Source: Nodularia sp. NIES-3585 (GTDB lineage: Bacteria; Cyanobacteriota; Cyanobacteriia; Cyanobacteriales; Nostocaceae). From it: a DNA stretch of 64,000 bases. Under the pieces are notes generated by a model that saw only the letters and a program-made list of their open reading frames with translations, had not been told where the DNA came from and searched no databases. Within the stretch, counting starts at the first letter, position 1, and the number at the start of each line of letters is the position of its first letter. This document shows positions 45,821-55,966 of this stretch, one piece after another. The DNA is taken from NCBI RefSeq assembly GCF_002218065.1, contig NZ_BDUB01000001.1, positions 3,660,737 to 3,724,736 of the forward strand, written 5' to 3'. The position numbers and the translations under genes are program-made.

Positions 45821-46942
45821 ATGAAATTTTATTTTGGCATTGAGCATGAAGTCGCATTCCTGAACAAGTCAGGAAAATTTGCTGATTTTACCGAGAATAA
45901 ATTCGCTGACTTTGATCAAATTGTGGAAAAACTGCCCACATACCCCAACGATTATGCACAATTGCGGGTTGGTGATGCTGGTATTAGGCAAAAAAGATGG
46001 TATATTGAAGGGTTTGAAAGATTTGCTGATTCTGACAAGGTGATTGACTGTCTACCTAAAGGTATTGAAATCAGAACCACTATTCACTCTGATATTCAAG
46101 GCGCTTTAACTGAATTATCAGAAAGTTTTCACTTGTTGCGTGAAGTGGCGACTGGCTACGGGTTTTCACCAGTTCTAACTAGTTTTAACCCCTATAAGAC
46201 TGTATTTGAGCCTCAGCCCCCTTTAAATGATTATGAACTCCAACAATTACAGACTTATCCTGATGAACAAACTGCTAATATTTATATGGTAACTTATGGA
46301 CCAGATTTAAATATTTCAGTGGCAGATTTACCAATTGAAAATGTGATTGATATTGGTAAAAAGTTAACTTTTTACAGTCCTTATATCGTTCCTTTTAGTT
46401 ATAGTTCTCCTTTTTATAATGGGGGATTATGGGATGGTTTATCAGTACGAACTTTTGTCAGAACTGGAAAAAGATCCGCAGCGCTCGTGTTTGTGGAGAA
46501 ACAAGAACAGCTAATTAATAGTATCCCTTCATTGACAAAAATTGCCCGCATTCCGGCTGAAGTGGGGCGCATTGAATTTAAAGCTTGTGATAGTTGCGAT
46601 GATTTTTCTATCTATGGGGCTTTGTTGGCATTATTAAAAGGTTTGATATTAGATAAAACTTTGCTAGGTAGAGCAACTATACCTGATGCAGATTTACACC
46701 AAATTTCTGCAAAACAAGGCTTTGATAATGCAGATATTTTTGCTCATGCTGCACAGCTTTTAGAAGTAGCTGAAGTTTCTCTGGCTGATGATTCAGATGT
46801 GGATTTATTAACGCCATTAAAAGTTATGCTGGCAAAGCGGAAAACTAAATCCCATCAACTAATAGAGGCTTACCAAGGTTTAGGTTCCATAGATGAAGCT
46901 ATCAAACAGTGTTATCAGGATAATATAGCGGTTATCAGTTGA
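45821..46942 (+). CDS. GCS2-like carboxylate-amine ligase family protein
   Basis: 373 residues starting MKFYFGIEHEVAFLNKSGKF. The IEHE at the first strand, the later GIEIRTTIHSDIQGALTELS and VGRIEFKACDSCDDFS fit the glutamate-cysteine-ligase/glutamine-synthetase-like fold, in which acids on strands bind ATP-Mg. It is not the usual cyanobacterial GshA by its N-terminus, so the amine and acid substrates are unknown. It is alone on the plus strand. Confidence 0.68.
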   Translation: MKFYFGIEHEVAFLNKSGKFADFTENKFADFDQIVEKLPTYPNDYAQLRVGDAGIRQKRWYIEGFERFADSDKVIDCLPKGIEIRTTIHSDIQGALTELSESFHLLREVATGYGFSPVLTSFNPYKTVFEPQPPLNDYELQQLQTYPDEQTANIYMVTYGPDLNISVADLPIENVIDIGKKLTFYSPYIVPFSYSSPFYNGGLWDGLSVRTFVRTGKRSAALVFVEKQEQLINSIPSLTKIARIPAEVGRIEFKACDSCDDFSIYGALLALLKGLILDKTLLGRATIPDADLHQISAKQGFDNADIFAHAAQLLEVAEVSLADDSDVDLLTPLKVMLAKRKTKSHQLIEAYQGLGSIDEAIKQCYQDNIAVIS

Positions 46943-47079
46943 GTGAGATACAATAACCCCACCCCCAACCCCCTCCCCGCTTGCGAGGAGGGGACTATGA
47001 TGTACTTCATTCAAGTGCATACCGCTACAAGTAAGTCGGCGAGAAAAATTCAATGTACATGAAGAAATATAAAATGTTC

Positions 47080-47190
47080 GTAGTGGCGTGACAAGCTTAA
47101 AGTAGTGCATTAGGGAAAAGCAGAAAACATTGATTTATCTCAATTTCTTCAAAAATCTATTGCAACATTTTAGCCTTGTCACGCCACTAC
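47080..47190. mobile_element. Small MITE-like element with 16-bp inverted ends
   Basis: 111 bp bounded by gtagtggcgtgacaag and its exact complement, with similarity continuing a few bases inwards. It has no coding capacity. Its right end touches the 35-bp dispersed repeat at 47187. It lies in the 434-bp gap 46943-47376, which otherwise holds a C-rich stretch (46960-46995) and no gene. Confidence 0.78.
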
Positions 47191-47221
47191 AAATTGGGGA
47201 TTTTATTCCTTGGAAGTCCCT
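47187..47221. repeat. 35-bp dispersed repeat, copy 2 of 3
   Basis: Identical over 35 bp to 13440-13474 and 49037-49071. It begins with the last four bases of the adjoining MITE. Confidence 0.9.
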
Positions 47222-47376
47222 TGAATTTTTGACACTGAAGCGGAAGTTTTGACGGTGCGTTGCTTTACGCGACAACACCGACGACATTAAAAGTTGTTAA
47301 CGTAGCTTGAAATATTAGTGCTGACTTACTTACTTAGTAGCAGTTCGTCAAGAAAACCGACGAACTGCCAGCAATT

Positions 47377-48885
47377 CTACCGCATATCATACCCGAACAA
47401 ATTGGGATCGACTTCTCCTAATTTTAAATCTGCTAAACCATACTCAGCCCATCGTCTGTTTACCATCGCGGCAATATCTGGATCTGATTCTAAGGGCGAA
47501 CCCCATTCGTGGTCTGTTTCTGGTGGAATCTTTGTCGTCGCATCAATTCCCATCCGTCCACCTAAACCAATTTTCTCACTGGCAAAATCCAAGGTGTCAA
47601 AGGGTGTATTCGGCAAAATAAATACATCTCGACTGGGGTCAACTTTGGAACTAATCGCCCACACGACTTGACGCGGATCACGAATATTTATATCTTTATC
47701 CACGACAATTACAAATTTGGTGTATGTAAATTGGGGTAAGGCACTCCAAAACGCCAAGGCCGCCCGTCGCGCTTGTCCCGGATATGCTTTGTCAATGGAA
47801 ATAATCGCGGCTTTGTAACTCAAAGCTTCCATTGGTAAGAAGAAATCGACAATTTCGGAGACTTGTTGCCGCAGAATAGGAGTGTAAATCCGATTGAGTG
47901 CGATCGCCATCATCGCTTCTTCTTTGGGTGGACGGCCGCTAAATGTTGTTAAATAAATTGGATCTTTGCGGTGAGTCATACACTCAAAGCGCACCAATGG
48001 CGAATCTTCTACGCCGCCGTAGTAACCCATATGATCCCCAAAGGGGCCATCTGGTAACACTTCCCCTGGTGTAATTGTCCCTTCTAAAACAAACTCAGAG
48101 TCGGCGGGAACTTCTAAATCTACGGTTTTACACTTGGCTAAGTTCACACCGGAACCACCATAAAGTCCCGCAAACAACCATTCTGATAAATCTACAGGAA
48201 TGGGTGTCGCAGCTGCCATGATAATTAAAGGATCTACACCCAGTGCGATCGCCACTTCTAATTTTTTACCACGTTCAGCCGCTTTGCGTAAATGTCTCGC
48301 CCCACCGCGCACAGATAACCAGTGAACAGTCATCGTGTTTTGAGATTGCAGTTGCAAACGATACACACCTACATTAGGCGTACCCGTCTCACAATCCTTT
48401 GTAATTACCAATCCTAGGGTGATAATTTTGCCAGCATCATTAATATAAGGACGAATTAAGGGTAACTTATTCAAATCCAAATCATCCCCTTGAAGCACCA
48501 CTTGCTGACAAGCTGGGAAAAAATCTCTTCCTGGTTTAGCCTTCACCACATCAAACAGCACTTTTCCGAAATCTATAGCTTGGGAAATCTTTTTTGGTGG
48601 TTTTGGTTGTTGCAGCATACCCAGCTTTTTACCCAGAGTTTCCAACTCCTCTGGATGCTCCATATTCATTGCCCAGCATATCCTTTCCACGGTTCCCATC
48701 AAATTGATTGCCACCGGGAATGATGCCCCTTTAACGTTCTCAAATAATAACCCTGGACCACCTTGTTGCAGCATCCGGTTGGAAATTTCCGCAATTTCAA
48801 ACTCTGGGTCAACTAAAGCCGAAATTCTCTTTAATTGTCCTTTTTGCTCTAGAATTTTGATGAATCCCCGTAAGTCTCTTGCCAT
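47377..48885 (-). CDS. ubiD: UbiD-family decarboxylase
   Basis: 502 residues. It starts RDLRGFIKILEQKGQLKRI and has conserved RLQLQSQNTMTVHWLSVRGG (metal and prenyl-FMN pocket), then LEGTITPGEVLPDGPFGDHMGYY (E and D of the E-R-E network) and the C-terminal GGRMGIDATTKIPPETDHEWG. The family removes CO2 from aromatic or unsaturated acids with prenylated FMN. In cyanobacteria it is assumed to act in plastoquinone synthesis on 4-hydroxy-3-polyprenylbenzoate, which is the reason for the symbol. ATG at 48885. Confidence 0.92.
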   Translation of the reverse strand: MARDLRGFIKILEQKGQLKRISALVDPEFEIAEISNRMLQQGGPGLLFENVKGASFPVAINLMGTVERICWAMNMEHPEELETLGKKLGMLQQPKPPKKISQAIDFGKVLFDVVKAKPGRDFFPACQQVVLQGDDLDLNKLPLIRPYINDAGKIITLGLVITKDCETGTPNVGVYRLQLQSQNTMTVHWLSVRGGARHLRKAAERGKKLEVAIALGVDPLIIMAAATPIPVDLSEWLFAGLYGGSGVNLAKCKTVDLEVPADSEFVLEGTITPGEVLPDGPFGDHMGYYGGVEDSPLVRFECMTHRKDPIYLTTFSGRPPKEEAMMAIALNRIYTPILRQQVSEIVDFFLPMEALSYKAAIISIDKAYPGQARRAALAFWSALPQFTYTKFVIVVDKDINIRDPRQVVWAISSKVDPSRDVFILPNTPFDTLDFASEKIGLGGRMGIDATTKIPPETDHEWGSPLESDPDIAAMVNRRWAEYGLADLKLGEVDPNLFGYDMR

Positions 48886-49036
48886 TGTGCTAATAAATTG
48901 GAATATTTAAGAAATGTAAAGCGCTTTCTTATATTATGGAGTCCTGTTAGGAATTATTGAACGGAGAAACCGAGGGCGTAACCTACCATAAGTTGAAGGA
49001 ATAGTGGTGGGTTACGGACTATCGTCCTCACCTACC

Positions 49037-49071
49037 CTACAAATTGGGGATTTTATTCCTTGGAAGTCCCT
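49037..49071. repeat. 35-bp dispersed repeat, copy 3 of 3
   Basis: Identical over 35 bp to the copies at 13440 and 47187. The upstream words ggaatagtggtgggttac (about 48999-49016) resemble those before copy 1. It lies in the 380-bp gap 48886-49265, in which no gene is seen. Confidence 0.9.
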
Positions 49072-49265
49072 GAAACAAAACTCAGTCCCATCAGATATTC
49101 AAGTGGTGACAAGTAGTGGTTATATAGCTGTTTGAGGGGAATAGCGCTCATCGGATTGATCTGCGCTACAGACCCATGTGATGCTGATCATCATCTTTTA
49201 ATATTTGAGCTTTGTTAAGTCGAATTGATTAAATCTCAAGTATATGTTACGCTAACCAGGATTTT

Positions 49266-49457
49266 TTAAGAAACTTGTAACAAATAAGTCATACAGTGTC
49301 CCATGAGAAAATAAACTACTAACATAGCAGCAGCTGCCAGCGCCACCAATGTCCCAGCCAGCATTAACGAAAACTCTTTATGCTCTACCGCTTTTTCCAT
49401 CAAGTGCAGCGACCACGCTACGAGCGCTACGTCGAAGAGTAAAATAACAATCAACAT
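49266..49457 (-). CDS. Small two-helix membrane protein
   Basis: 63 residues with two transmembrane helices (LIVILLFDVALVAWSLHL and LAGTLVALAAAAMLVVYFL) joined by a charged loop (EKAVEHKEF). No ribosome-binding site of strength is visible. No family is recognised, but the clean helix-loop-helix layout argues that it is real. Confidence 0.6.
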   Translation of the reverse strand: MLIVILLFDVALVAWSLHLMEKAVEHKEFSLMLAGTLVALAAAAMLVVYFLMGHCMTYLLQVS

Positions 49458-49564
49458 AATATTCTTAATATTTATTCATACTTGTAAACCAATGTTAACA
49501 CTCTTTGATAGAACTGTATCTAACTGATGATGGATGTGGTGAAATTTTGATGACGTTTTGGAAA

Positions 49565-50338
49565 TCAAGAACACAACCGTACTGGTACTGAATGAGCGTG
49601 CAAATAGTTTTTAATTTCTGCCACGCTTAATTGTCCGTAATGCAGTAATGATGCTAGTAATGCTGCTTCGGCTTTACCCTCTGTTAATGCCGTATAAATA
49701 TGTTCACAATTACCTGCGCCACCAGAAGCCACGACGGGAACTTGTACGGATTCGGCGATCGCTCTTGTCAGCCCTAAGTCGTAGCCAGCTTGAGTACCAT
49801 CAGCATCCATACTGGTGATCAGTAATTCCCCTGCACCTCGTCTTTCCACTTCTTGCGCCCAACGTAAGGCATCTAAGCCAGTATTTTCTCTACCACCTCG
49901 CACGTACACATCCCAGCCTGGATTGTGGGGATCAATCCTGCGTCTGGCATCAATTGCAACCACTATGCACTGATTACCAAAGCGATCGCTTGCCCGATTA
50001 ATTAAGTCAGGATCACGTACCGCCGCTGAATTAATACTAACCTTGTCAGCGCCTGCTCGTAACAAATCTTTAACATTTTCTAAGGATTGAATCCCACCAC
50101 CCACAGTCAACGGAATAAAGACCTGTTCAGCAGTGCGGTACACCACATCTATAATTGTATCCCGGTCTTCATGAGTCGCCGTAATATCCAGAAACACTAA
50201 CTCGTCAGCACCGGCTTCGTTGTAAACCTTTGCTAGTTCCACCGGATCACCTGCATCCTTAAGGTCTACAAAGTTAACTCCTTTTACAACCCGTCCCGCC
50301 TTCACATCTAAGCACGGTAAGATTCTTTTAGATAACAT
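49565..50338 (-). CDS. hisF: Imidazole glycerol phosphate synthase subunit HisF
   Basis: 257-residue TIM barrel. [20 protein letters not shown] carries catalytic D11; VVAIDARRR carries the second catalytic Asp. GGGIQSL and SGGAGN are the phosphate-binding loops. It makes IGP and AICAR in histidine synthesis with HisH, which is not encoded in the window. It is divergent from ruvB. Confidence 0.97.
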   Translation of the reverse strand: MLSKRILPCLDVKAGRVVKGVNFVDLKDAGDPVELAKVYNEAGADELVFLDITATHEDRDTIIDVVYRTAEQVFIPLTVGGGIQSLENVKDLLRAGADKVSINSAAVRDPDLINRASDRFGNQCIVVAIDARRRIDPHNPGWDVYVRGGRENTGLDALRWAQEVERRGAGELLITSMDADGTQAGYDLGLTRAIAESVQVPVVASGGAGNCEHIYTALTEGKAEAALLASLLHYGQLSVAEIKNYLHAHSVPVRLCS

Positions 50339-50499
50339 AATAAGTTTTTCACTCCTGGGTAATCGACTGGAATTTAAATTCTAATTGGACGCGTGTAGTT
50401 CTCGCCGAAAATTTTTGCCCCTGATCTCGTATTTACTCGCAGCCATTGCGGTGTAAATAACCCCCAAACAGTCCTCAAGTCAAAGTTGATAGCTGAATT

Positions 50500-51603
50500 A
50501 TGGCGATAATCTCCTCGAAAAAACAGCCTCAAGAACCCAACGGACAACCAAAAAAGCCCCGTCGGGAATCCGCCCCCGCACCTGCAAATGAGCACATTTT
50601 GCAACCTGAAGCTGCTACTGACGAACAAGGTAAGCAAGAAGAGAGTATCAGACCTCAGCAATTTGCTGATTACATTGGACAGAAAGACTTAAAGGATGTG
50701 CTAGATATTGCCATCAAAGCAGCTAAGTCAAGAGGTGAGGTGCTGGATCACTTGCTGCTATATGGACCTCCGGGATTGGGTAAAACAACAATGGCAATGA
50801 TTTTAGCATCAGAGATGGGAGTTGACTACAAAATTACCAGTGCGCCAGCGCTAGAACGTCCCAGAGATATTGTAGGGCTACTGGTGAACCTTAAACCCGG
50901 AGATGTCCTATTTGTTGACGAAATTCATCGTCTTTCGCGGATGACAGAAGAAATTCTCTATCCAGCTATGGAAGATTATCGTTTAGATATTACCGTTGGC
51001 AAGGGTGCTGGCGCTCGCATTAGAAGTATACCACTGAACAAATTTACGCTGGTGGGAGCAACAACCCGTGTGGGGGCGCTGAGTTCACCTTTACGCGATC
51101 GCTTTGGGTTAGTTCAGAAGTTGCGCTTTTACGAAGTTGACGAACTCACCAAAATTGTGTTAAGAAGTGCCGACTTCCTCAAAACTCCTATTGCTGAAGA
51201 TGGGGCGACAGAAATTGCTCGTCGTGCCAGAGGTACGCCCAGAATAGCAAATAGATTACTTAAGCGCGTACGTGATTACGCGGAAGTTAAATTATCAGGT
51301 GAAATTACCGAAATAGTTGCATCAGAAGCATTGCAACTATTTCAAGTCGATCCCTGCGGTTTAGATTGGACAGATCGCCGAATGCTGAGTGTAATCATTG
51401 AACAATTTAATGGTGGTCCCGTGGGCATAGAAACAGTTGCTGCGGCTACAGGTGAAGATACGCAAACCATTGAAGAAGTTTATGAACCTTACTTGATGCA
51501 AATTGGCTATTTAAGCCGGACTCCTCGTGGCAGAATCGCCACCACTTCAGCCTATAAGCACTTGGGTTTCAAACCGCCTAATGAACAGTTATCGTTATTG
51601 TAG
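50500..51603 (+). CDS. ruvB: Holliday junction branch-migration ATPase RuvB
   Basis: 367 residues. An extra Pro/Lys-rich N-terminus of about 45 residues, usual in cyanobacteria, precedes the core [18 protein letters not shown]. Walker A is GPPGLGKTT, Walker [13 protein letters not shown], sensor [15 protein letters not shown], and the winged-helix end is [17 protein letters not shown]. It drives branch migration as a hexamer with RuvA. Confidence 0.97.
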   Translation: MAIISSKKQPQEPNGQPKKPRRESAPAPANEHILQPEAATDEQGKQEESIRPQQFADYIGQKDLKDVLDIAIKAAKSRGEVLDHLLLYGPPGLGKTTMAMILASEMGVDYKITSAPALERPRDIVGLLVNLKPGDVLFVDEIHRLSRMTEEILYPAMEDYRLDITVGKGAGARIRSIPLNKFTLVGATTRVGALSSPLRDRFGLVQKLRFYEVDELTKIVLRSADFLKTPIAEDGATEIARRARGTPRIANRLLKRVRDYAEVKLSGEITEIVASEALQLFQVDPCGLDWTDRRMLSVIIEQFNGGPVGIETVAAATGEDTQTIEEVYEPYLMQIGYLSRTPRGRIATTSAYKHLGFKPPNEQLSLL

Positions 51604-51665
51604 TTAAGGAAATGGCGATGGGGATATGAGGGATAAAGATTGTGGTACTAGCCCAAGGTATTTCC

Positions 51666-51707
51666 CCCTACTCCCTACTCCCTACTCCCCACTCCCCACT
51701 CCCCACT
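51666..51707. repeat. Heptamer array (CCCTACT)3(CCCCACT)3
   Basis: Six perfect 7-bp units 20 bp upstream of the TPR-protein start. The same heptamers occur in inverted orientation at 54212-54249, flanking the TPR and P450 genes. Confidence 0.95.
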
Positions 51708-51726
51708 CTTAAAGGTAAATATATCG

Positions 51727-52536
51727 ATGATGATCAAGTTAATTGGGATTGTTTTGAGTTTGTTACTGGTGTTGGGCTGGAGTAAACCAGTTCTGGCAGT
51801 ATCGGAAACGCCTAGTATTACTCAAGAACAGTTAGAACAAGGGGATGAATGGGCGAAAAAGGCTTTAAAAGCGACGAATAAGGGTGATTTTGCTACGGCT
51901 GAAACTTACTGGACGCAGATTATTGAGCAGTTTCCCACCAATGCAGGTGCATGGAGTAACCGAGGAAATTCGCGGGTGAGTCAGAATAAGTTGCAAGCAG
52001 CATTGACAGATTATAACCAAGCGATAGAATTAGCCCCCAATGCCACTGATCCTTATTTAAATCGGGGTACAGCTTTAGAAGGATTGGGAAAATGGCAAGA
52101 GGCGATCGCGGACTATAATCATGTCTTAGAACTTGATCCCAATGATCCGATGGCGTATAACAATCGGGGTAATGCCAAATCAGGGTTAGGAGAATGGCAA
52201 GATGCGATCGCCGACTATCAAAAATCAATGGAAATCGCCCCAAATTTTGCCTTTGCGCGAGCCAACTACGCCCTCGCCCTTTATGAAACTGGTCAAATCG
52301 ACGCAGCCATCCGCGAGATGAAGAACATAGTCCGCAAATATCCCCAATTTGCCGATATGCGTGCCGCCCTCACAGCCGCTTACTGGGTAAATGGCAACCA
52401 AGGCGAAGCAGAAAGCAACTGGGTAGCAGCTTATGGGCTGGATAACCGCTACAAAGATATGAACTGGGTAACAAATATCCGCCGTTGGCCTCCCAGTATG
52501 GTGGTAGCTTTAGATAAATTTTTGAAACTTCAGTAA
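51727..52536 (+). CDS. Exported TPR protein
   Basis: 269 residues. A signal peptide (1-25, hydrophobic LIGIVLSLLLVLGW) ends near VLA. Four or five TPR units follow in residues 35-200, for example AWSNRGNSRVSQNKLQAALT, YLNRGTALEGLGKWQEAIAD and YNNRGNAKSGLGEWQDAIAD. TPRs bind partner proteins; a lumenal or periplasmic place is expected from the signal. ATG codons at 51727 and 51730 are both possible. Confidence 0.88.
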   Translation: MMIKLIGIVLSLLLVLGWSKPVLAVSETPSITQEQLEQGDEWAKKALKATNKGDFATAETYWTQIIEQFPTNAGAWSNRGNSRVSQNKLQAALTDYNQAIELAPNATDPYLNRGTALEGLGKWQEAIADYNHVLELDPNDPMAYNNRGNAKSGLGEWQDAIADYQKSMEIAPNFAFARANYALALYETGQIDAAIREMKNIVRKYPQFADMRAALTAAYWVNGNQGEAESNWVAAYGLDNRYKDMNWVTNIRRWPPSMVVALDKFLKLQ

Positions 52537-52620
52537 TGACTGCTTCAGGCTTTCAAGCAGGTGTCAACGATACGGTAGTATCGGGATAATTTGAAATTGT
52601 TGTGAGGAAAAGTCCGATTT

Positions 52621-54177
52621 ATGTTCCAAGAGATTGCCGCTCAGATAGCTTTTCCTTCCTTATTTCCATATTCAGTCACATTACTAGGATTTACTAGCAT
52701 AGTGGGAATACTTGGCTGGCGCTGGTGGAAACAAAAAAATATTTACAAATCCTTAGCATCCATCCCCTCTCCACCCAGACACTGGCTGTTAGGAAATGCT
52801 CCACAAGTATTAGCAGCAGTAAAACAAAAGAAATTTTTCCAATTATTGTTTGATTGGAGCCAGCAGCTAGGTTCAATGTATGTTTTCTGGGTTGGCTATC
52901 CAACTCTGGTTTTGAGTAAGCCAAAACTTATTGAAGAAACCATTATTAATGGGATGAGAGACGGTAGCCTCATCAGGTCTAAGCGAGCGAGCAAAGCTTG
53001 GAACGACATCAGTGGTCCTATTCTTTTGGGTCAAACCGGGACTGAATGGCAGTGGCGACGCAAGGCTTGGAACCCTGAGTTCAGTTCTAGTGGTATGTCT
53101 AGATATGTGGAAATTATTAGCCAAGCCTGCGAACAAGTAATTGAGAAACTGAAAGCAGCTCCGCCACCAAAAGAAGTTCAAGTAGATCCTCTGTTTGTAG
53201 AACTAACAATGAGAGTGATTTCTTCTCTAGTGCTGGGCATTCCTGTGGATAGGAAAACTACTAGTCCTGAAGGGCCACCTCTTGATGTTCTCAAGGTGTA
53301 CGAAGCAATGTCTATTTTGGGCTATCGGTTCTTACGGGTAGCTACTGGTGGCGAAAAAATATGGATGAAATATCTGCCAACTAAGAATTCACGAGATTAT
53401 TGGACAGCCAGACGATATTTAGAAGACTTCCTTTCTCCCCATGTAGAATTAGCTTTACAGATGAGGGAACAAAACAAAACCGATTTAAAACAGGTAAGTT
53501 CTTTGTTCCAAGAATCAATGTTAGTAAAAATAGCTGCCAAAGAACCAAAATACAATCGTGAAACACTCATAGCAGAAGCTATTGAACTTTTAATAGCAGG
53601 TACTGACACAACAGCCCATACTTTATCTTTTGCAGTTGCGGAGTTGGCTTTAAACCAAAAAGTTTTTCAGCAGGCACAGGTGATAGTTGACCAAGTTTGG
53701 CAAAGTCGAGGTGGTATTAATACCGAAAACCTCAAAGAGTTGGCTTACATTCAGGCTATTCTCAAAGAGACTTTGCGCCTTTATTCAGTCGCCTCAGGCT
53801 CGACTTCATTGGAAGCCCAACGTGACATGATGATTGAAGATCAGATGATTCCTCGTGGTACAAAAATCTTCTGGTCAATGCTTGGGGCTGGAAGAGATCC
53901 AGAAATCTATTCAAATCCGGAAGAATTCTTACCAGAGCGTTGGTTAAACAAGAATACTGAAAGTAGTCCACTGCCAATGATCAACTTTGGCTCAGGTTCT
54001 CACCGTTGCGTGGGAGAACATTTATCAATGCTCGAAGGAACGCTAATGCTATCACTACTGCTGCGCTACTTCGATTGGGAATTAGTCAATGGTCGTTCAT
54101 CCCTGGAAAATTTACAGCAGAACCTTTTAATTTATCCAGGTGATAGAATGCCAGTGCGTTTTCAATTAAGAAATTAG
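52621..54177 (+). CDS. Cytochrome P450
   Basis: 518 residues with an N-terminal membrane segment (SVTLLGFTSIVGILGW) and a Pro-rich hinge (IPSPPRHWLLG). I-helix AGTDTT is at 326-331, K-helix E383-R386 (KETLRL), and the haem loop FGSGSHRCVG has ligand C463. His replaces the usual Arg two positions before Cys. The membrane-anchored layout is like eukaryotic microsomal P450s. The substrate is unknown. It lies 84 bp after the TPR gene in the same direction and faces the second P450 gene tail to tail. Confidence 0.93.
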   Translation: MFQEIAAQIAFPSLFPYSVTLLGFTSIVGILGWRWWKQKNIYKSLASIPSPPRHWLLGNAPQVLAAVKQKKFFQLLFDWSQQLGSMYVFWVGYPTLVLSKPKLIEETIINGMRDGSLIRSKRASKAWNDISGPILLGQTGTEWQWRRKAWNPEFSSSGMSRYVEIISQACEQVIEKLKAAPPPKEVQVDPLFVELTMRVISSLVLGIPVDRKTTSPEGPPLDVLKVYEAMSILGYRFLRVATGGEKIWMKYLPTKNSRDYWTARRYLEDFLSPHVELALQMREQNKTDLKQVSSLFQESMLVKIAAKEPKYNRETLIAEAIELLIAGTDTTAHTLSFAVAELALNQKVFQQAQVIVDQVWQSRGGINTENLKELAYIQAILKETLRLYSVASGSTSLEAQRDMMIEDQMIPRGTKIFWSMLGAGRDPEIYSNPEEFLPERWLNKNTESSPLPMINFGSGSHRCVGEHLSMLEGTLMLSLLLRYFDWELVNGRSSLENLQQNLLIYPGDRMPVRFQLRN

Positions 54178-54211
54178 AGGTCAAGCTTTCAGGCTTTTGT
54201 GATATGTAGCT

Positions 54212-54249
54212 GGGGAGTAGGGAGTAGGGAGTGGGGAGTGGGGAGTGGG
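54212..54249. repeat. Heptamer array (AGTAGGG/AGTGGGG), inverted copy
   Basis: Five units, the reverse complement of the array at 51666-51707. It lies just after the P450 stop. Confidence 0.93.
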
Positions 54250-54411
54250 TTAAAACCCGAGTGGTGTCTAAGTTTGATTATCCGTTTATGTCTTAACCTC
54301 CTTGGCGGTTGCTATATTTGCCAACATCGAACAACAGAAATTTTTAGCAAGATTTACTGGGCGTGGTGCAACTCCGCGCAACTTAGGCGATCGCACCACA
54401 CCCCCATCGTT

Positions 54412-55800
54412 TTAAACTGAAGTAGTCTCAGGGACTAACCAATTTTGTTCACGCCTCCCCTTCACAACCATCTGTACACCTCCTTGAGGCCCAAACAGTA
54501 AACCCTTACGTACTGGTTGTACTGGTTTACTATCCGCCAATTCCATTTGCCAATTAGACAGCACTGTGGCTAACACCAGTTTCATCTCAAATAAGGCAAA
54601 AGCCATACCAATACAGCGACGATTACCACCACCAAAAGGTATAAATTCTGAATTGGAAAACTGCCTTTCTAAAAAACGCTCTGGCTTAAATGTCTTAGAA
54701 TCAGGATATAAATCTTCCCGATGATGAGTTAAATAAACACAGGGAATTAATAACGTCCCCGGCTCAAACTGATATTCTCCAATTTGTAGCGGTGATTTGA
54801 CTAATCTAGTCAAAGTTAGCATTGCAACTGGGTAAAGACGCAGTGTTTCCGAACAAACCGCATTCAAATAAGGCAATCGAAAAATAGCATTGGGGTCAGG
54901 TTGTTCTCCCAGAGTGTCTAACTCTTGTAATAATTTCTCACGCACCTGTGGCTGATGGTGAATCCAGTACAAAGCCCAAGTCAGTGATGTGGCAGTAGTT
55001 TCGTGACCTGCTACTAATAAAGTCATCAACTCATCACGTAACTCCACATCCGTCATCGGCTCACCCGCTTCATCACGAGTTGCCATCATCAAAGATAAAA
55101 TATCAGTCCGGGATGAATCAGGCTGTGCTTTGCGTTCTTTAATCTCAGCATAAATGAGTTCGTCAATTTGCTGCCGTAAACGCAGAAACTCTCCCCAAGG
55201 ACTCCACGCACCTAAATCCCGGCGCAGTGATGGGAACATCAGCAGCATTGACCGTAAAATAGGTTTTTTGGGATTGAGAATGCCAATTAAAAGTTGCTTG
55301 AGTTTTTCGTAACGTGGCCCTTCCGATAGACCAAATACAGCCTTTAAAATTACCTGAAAAGAAATGGCTTGCATTGATGACAGGACGGAGACTGTTTCGC
55401 CAACCTGCCATTGATTAGTTACTCGCTTACTAATATCACGAATTAACTCACCATAAGCCAGCATCCTTTCTCCATGAAAAGGGGGTGTTAATAGCTTACG
55501 TTGTCGCTGGTGAGGCTTACCATCTAGGGCTAGTAGTGATTGCTGCCCCAATAAAGGCGATTTTACCCCGGCGGCTGCACCAGAGTCTAAATGTTTGGGA
55601 TCAGTGGTAAAAATCTGCTGAATAGCTTGAGGGTTGCTGACGAATACTTGAGGCTTAAAAACTGGACCGACGCGGAGGGTGAAAATATCACCATAGCTTT
55701 TAGCACAGTCTTCCATATATTCCAAAGGGCTAGTCAGCCATCGGTATGTCTGTAGCCAAGGATGATTTTTGGGACCATCAGGTAGTTGAAGTTCAAGCAT
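54412..55800 (-). CDS. Cytochrome P450, CYP110-like
   Basis: About 462 residues from the preferred ATG at 55800 (LELQLPDGPKNHPWLQT is the usual CYP110 start; a TTG at 55872 would add 24). The I-helix has AGHETTATSL, the K-helix SETLRLYP, and the haem loop FGGGNRRCIGMAFA has Cys at about 396. CYP110 enzymes are common in Nostocales and can oxidise fatty acids or terpenes. It ends 235 bp from the other P450 gene, on the opposite strand. Confidence 0.92.
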   Translation of the reverse strand: MLELQLPDGPKNHPWLQTYRWLTSPLEYMEDCAKSYGDIFTLRVGPVFKPQVFVSNPQAIQQIFTTDPKHLDSGAAAGVKSPLLGQQSLLALDGKPHQRQRKLLTPPFHGERMLAYGELIRDISKRVTNQWQVGETVSVLSSMQAISFQVILKAVFGLSEGPRYEKLKQLLIGILNPKKPILRSMLLMFPSLRRDLGAWSPWGEFLRLRQQIDELIYAEIKERKAQPDSSRTDILSLMMATRDEAGEPMTDVELRDELMTLLVAGHETTATSLTWALYWIHHQPQVREKLLQELDTLGEQPDPNAIFRLPYLNAVCSETLRLYPVAMLTLTRLVKSPLQIGEYQFEPGTLLIPCVYLTHHREDLYPDSKTFKPERFLERQFSNSEFIPFGGGNRRCIGMAFALFEMKLVLATVLSNWQMELADSKPVQPVRKGLLFGPQGGVQMVVKGRREQNWLVPETTSV

Positions 55801-55966
55801 TTTGATTATTTTCCCAATGATTGGAGCAAGAATAGTATCAGCCAGTAATTCATGCACCCATTGCTTGATCAATCTTAGCTAATTCTGAATTAGTAATTAA
55901 AGACATCAGATTTTTTGTGCAATTCAGGAAAAGGGTTTTTACCTTTTTCCTGAACACCTATCAATA

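Noticed and set aside
45821-46942. gshA (glutamate-cysteine ligase of glutathione synthesis)
   Set aside because: The fold signature fits the superfamily, but the N-terminus and motifs differ from the known cyanobacterial GshA.
50374-50661. 95-codon minus-strand open frame between hisF and ruvB
   Set aside because: It lies largely antisense to the ruvB N-terminus and has no coding signature.
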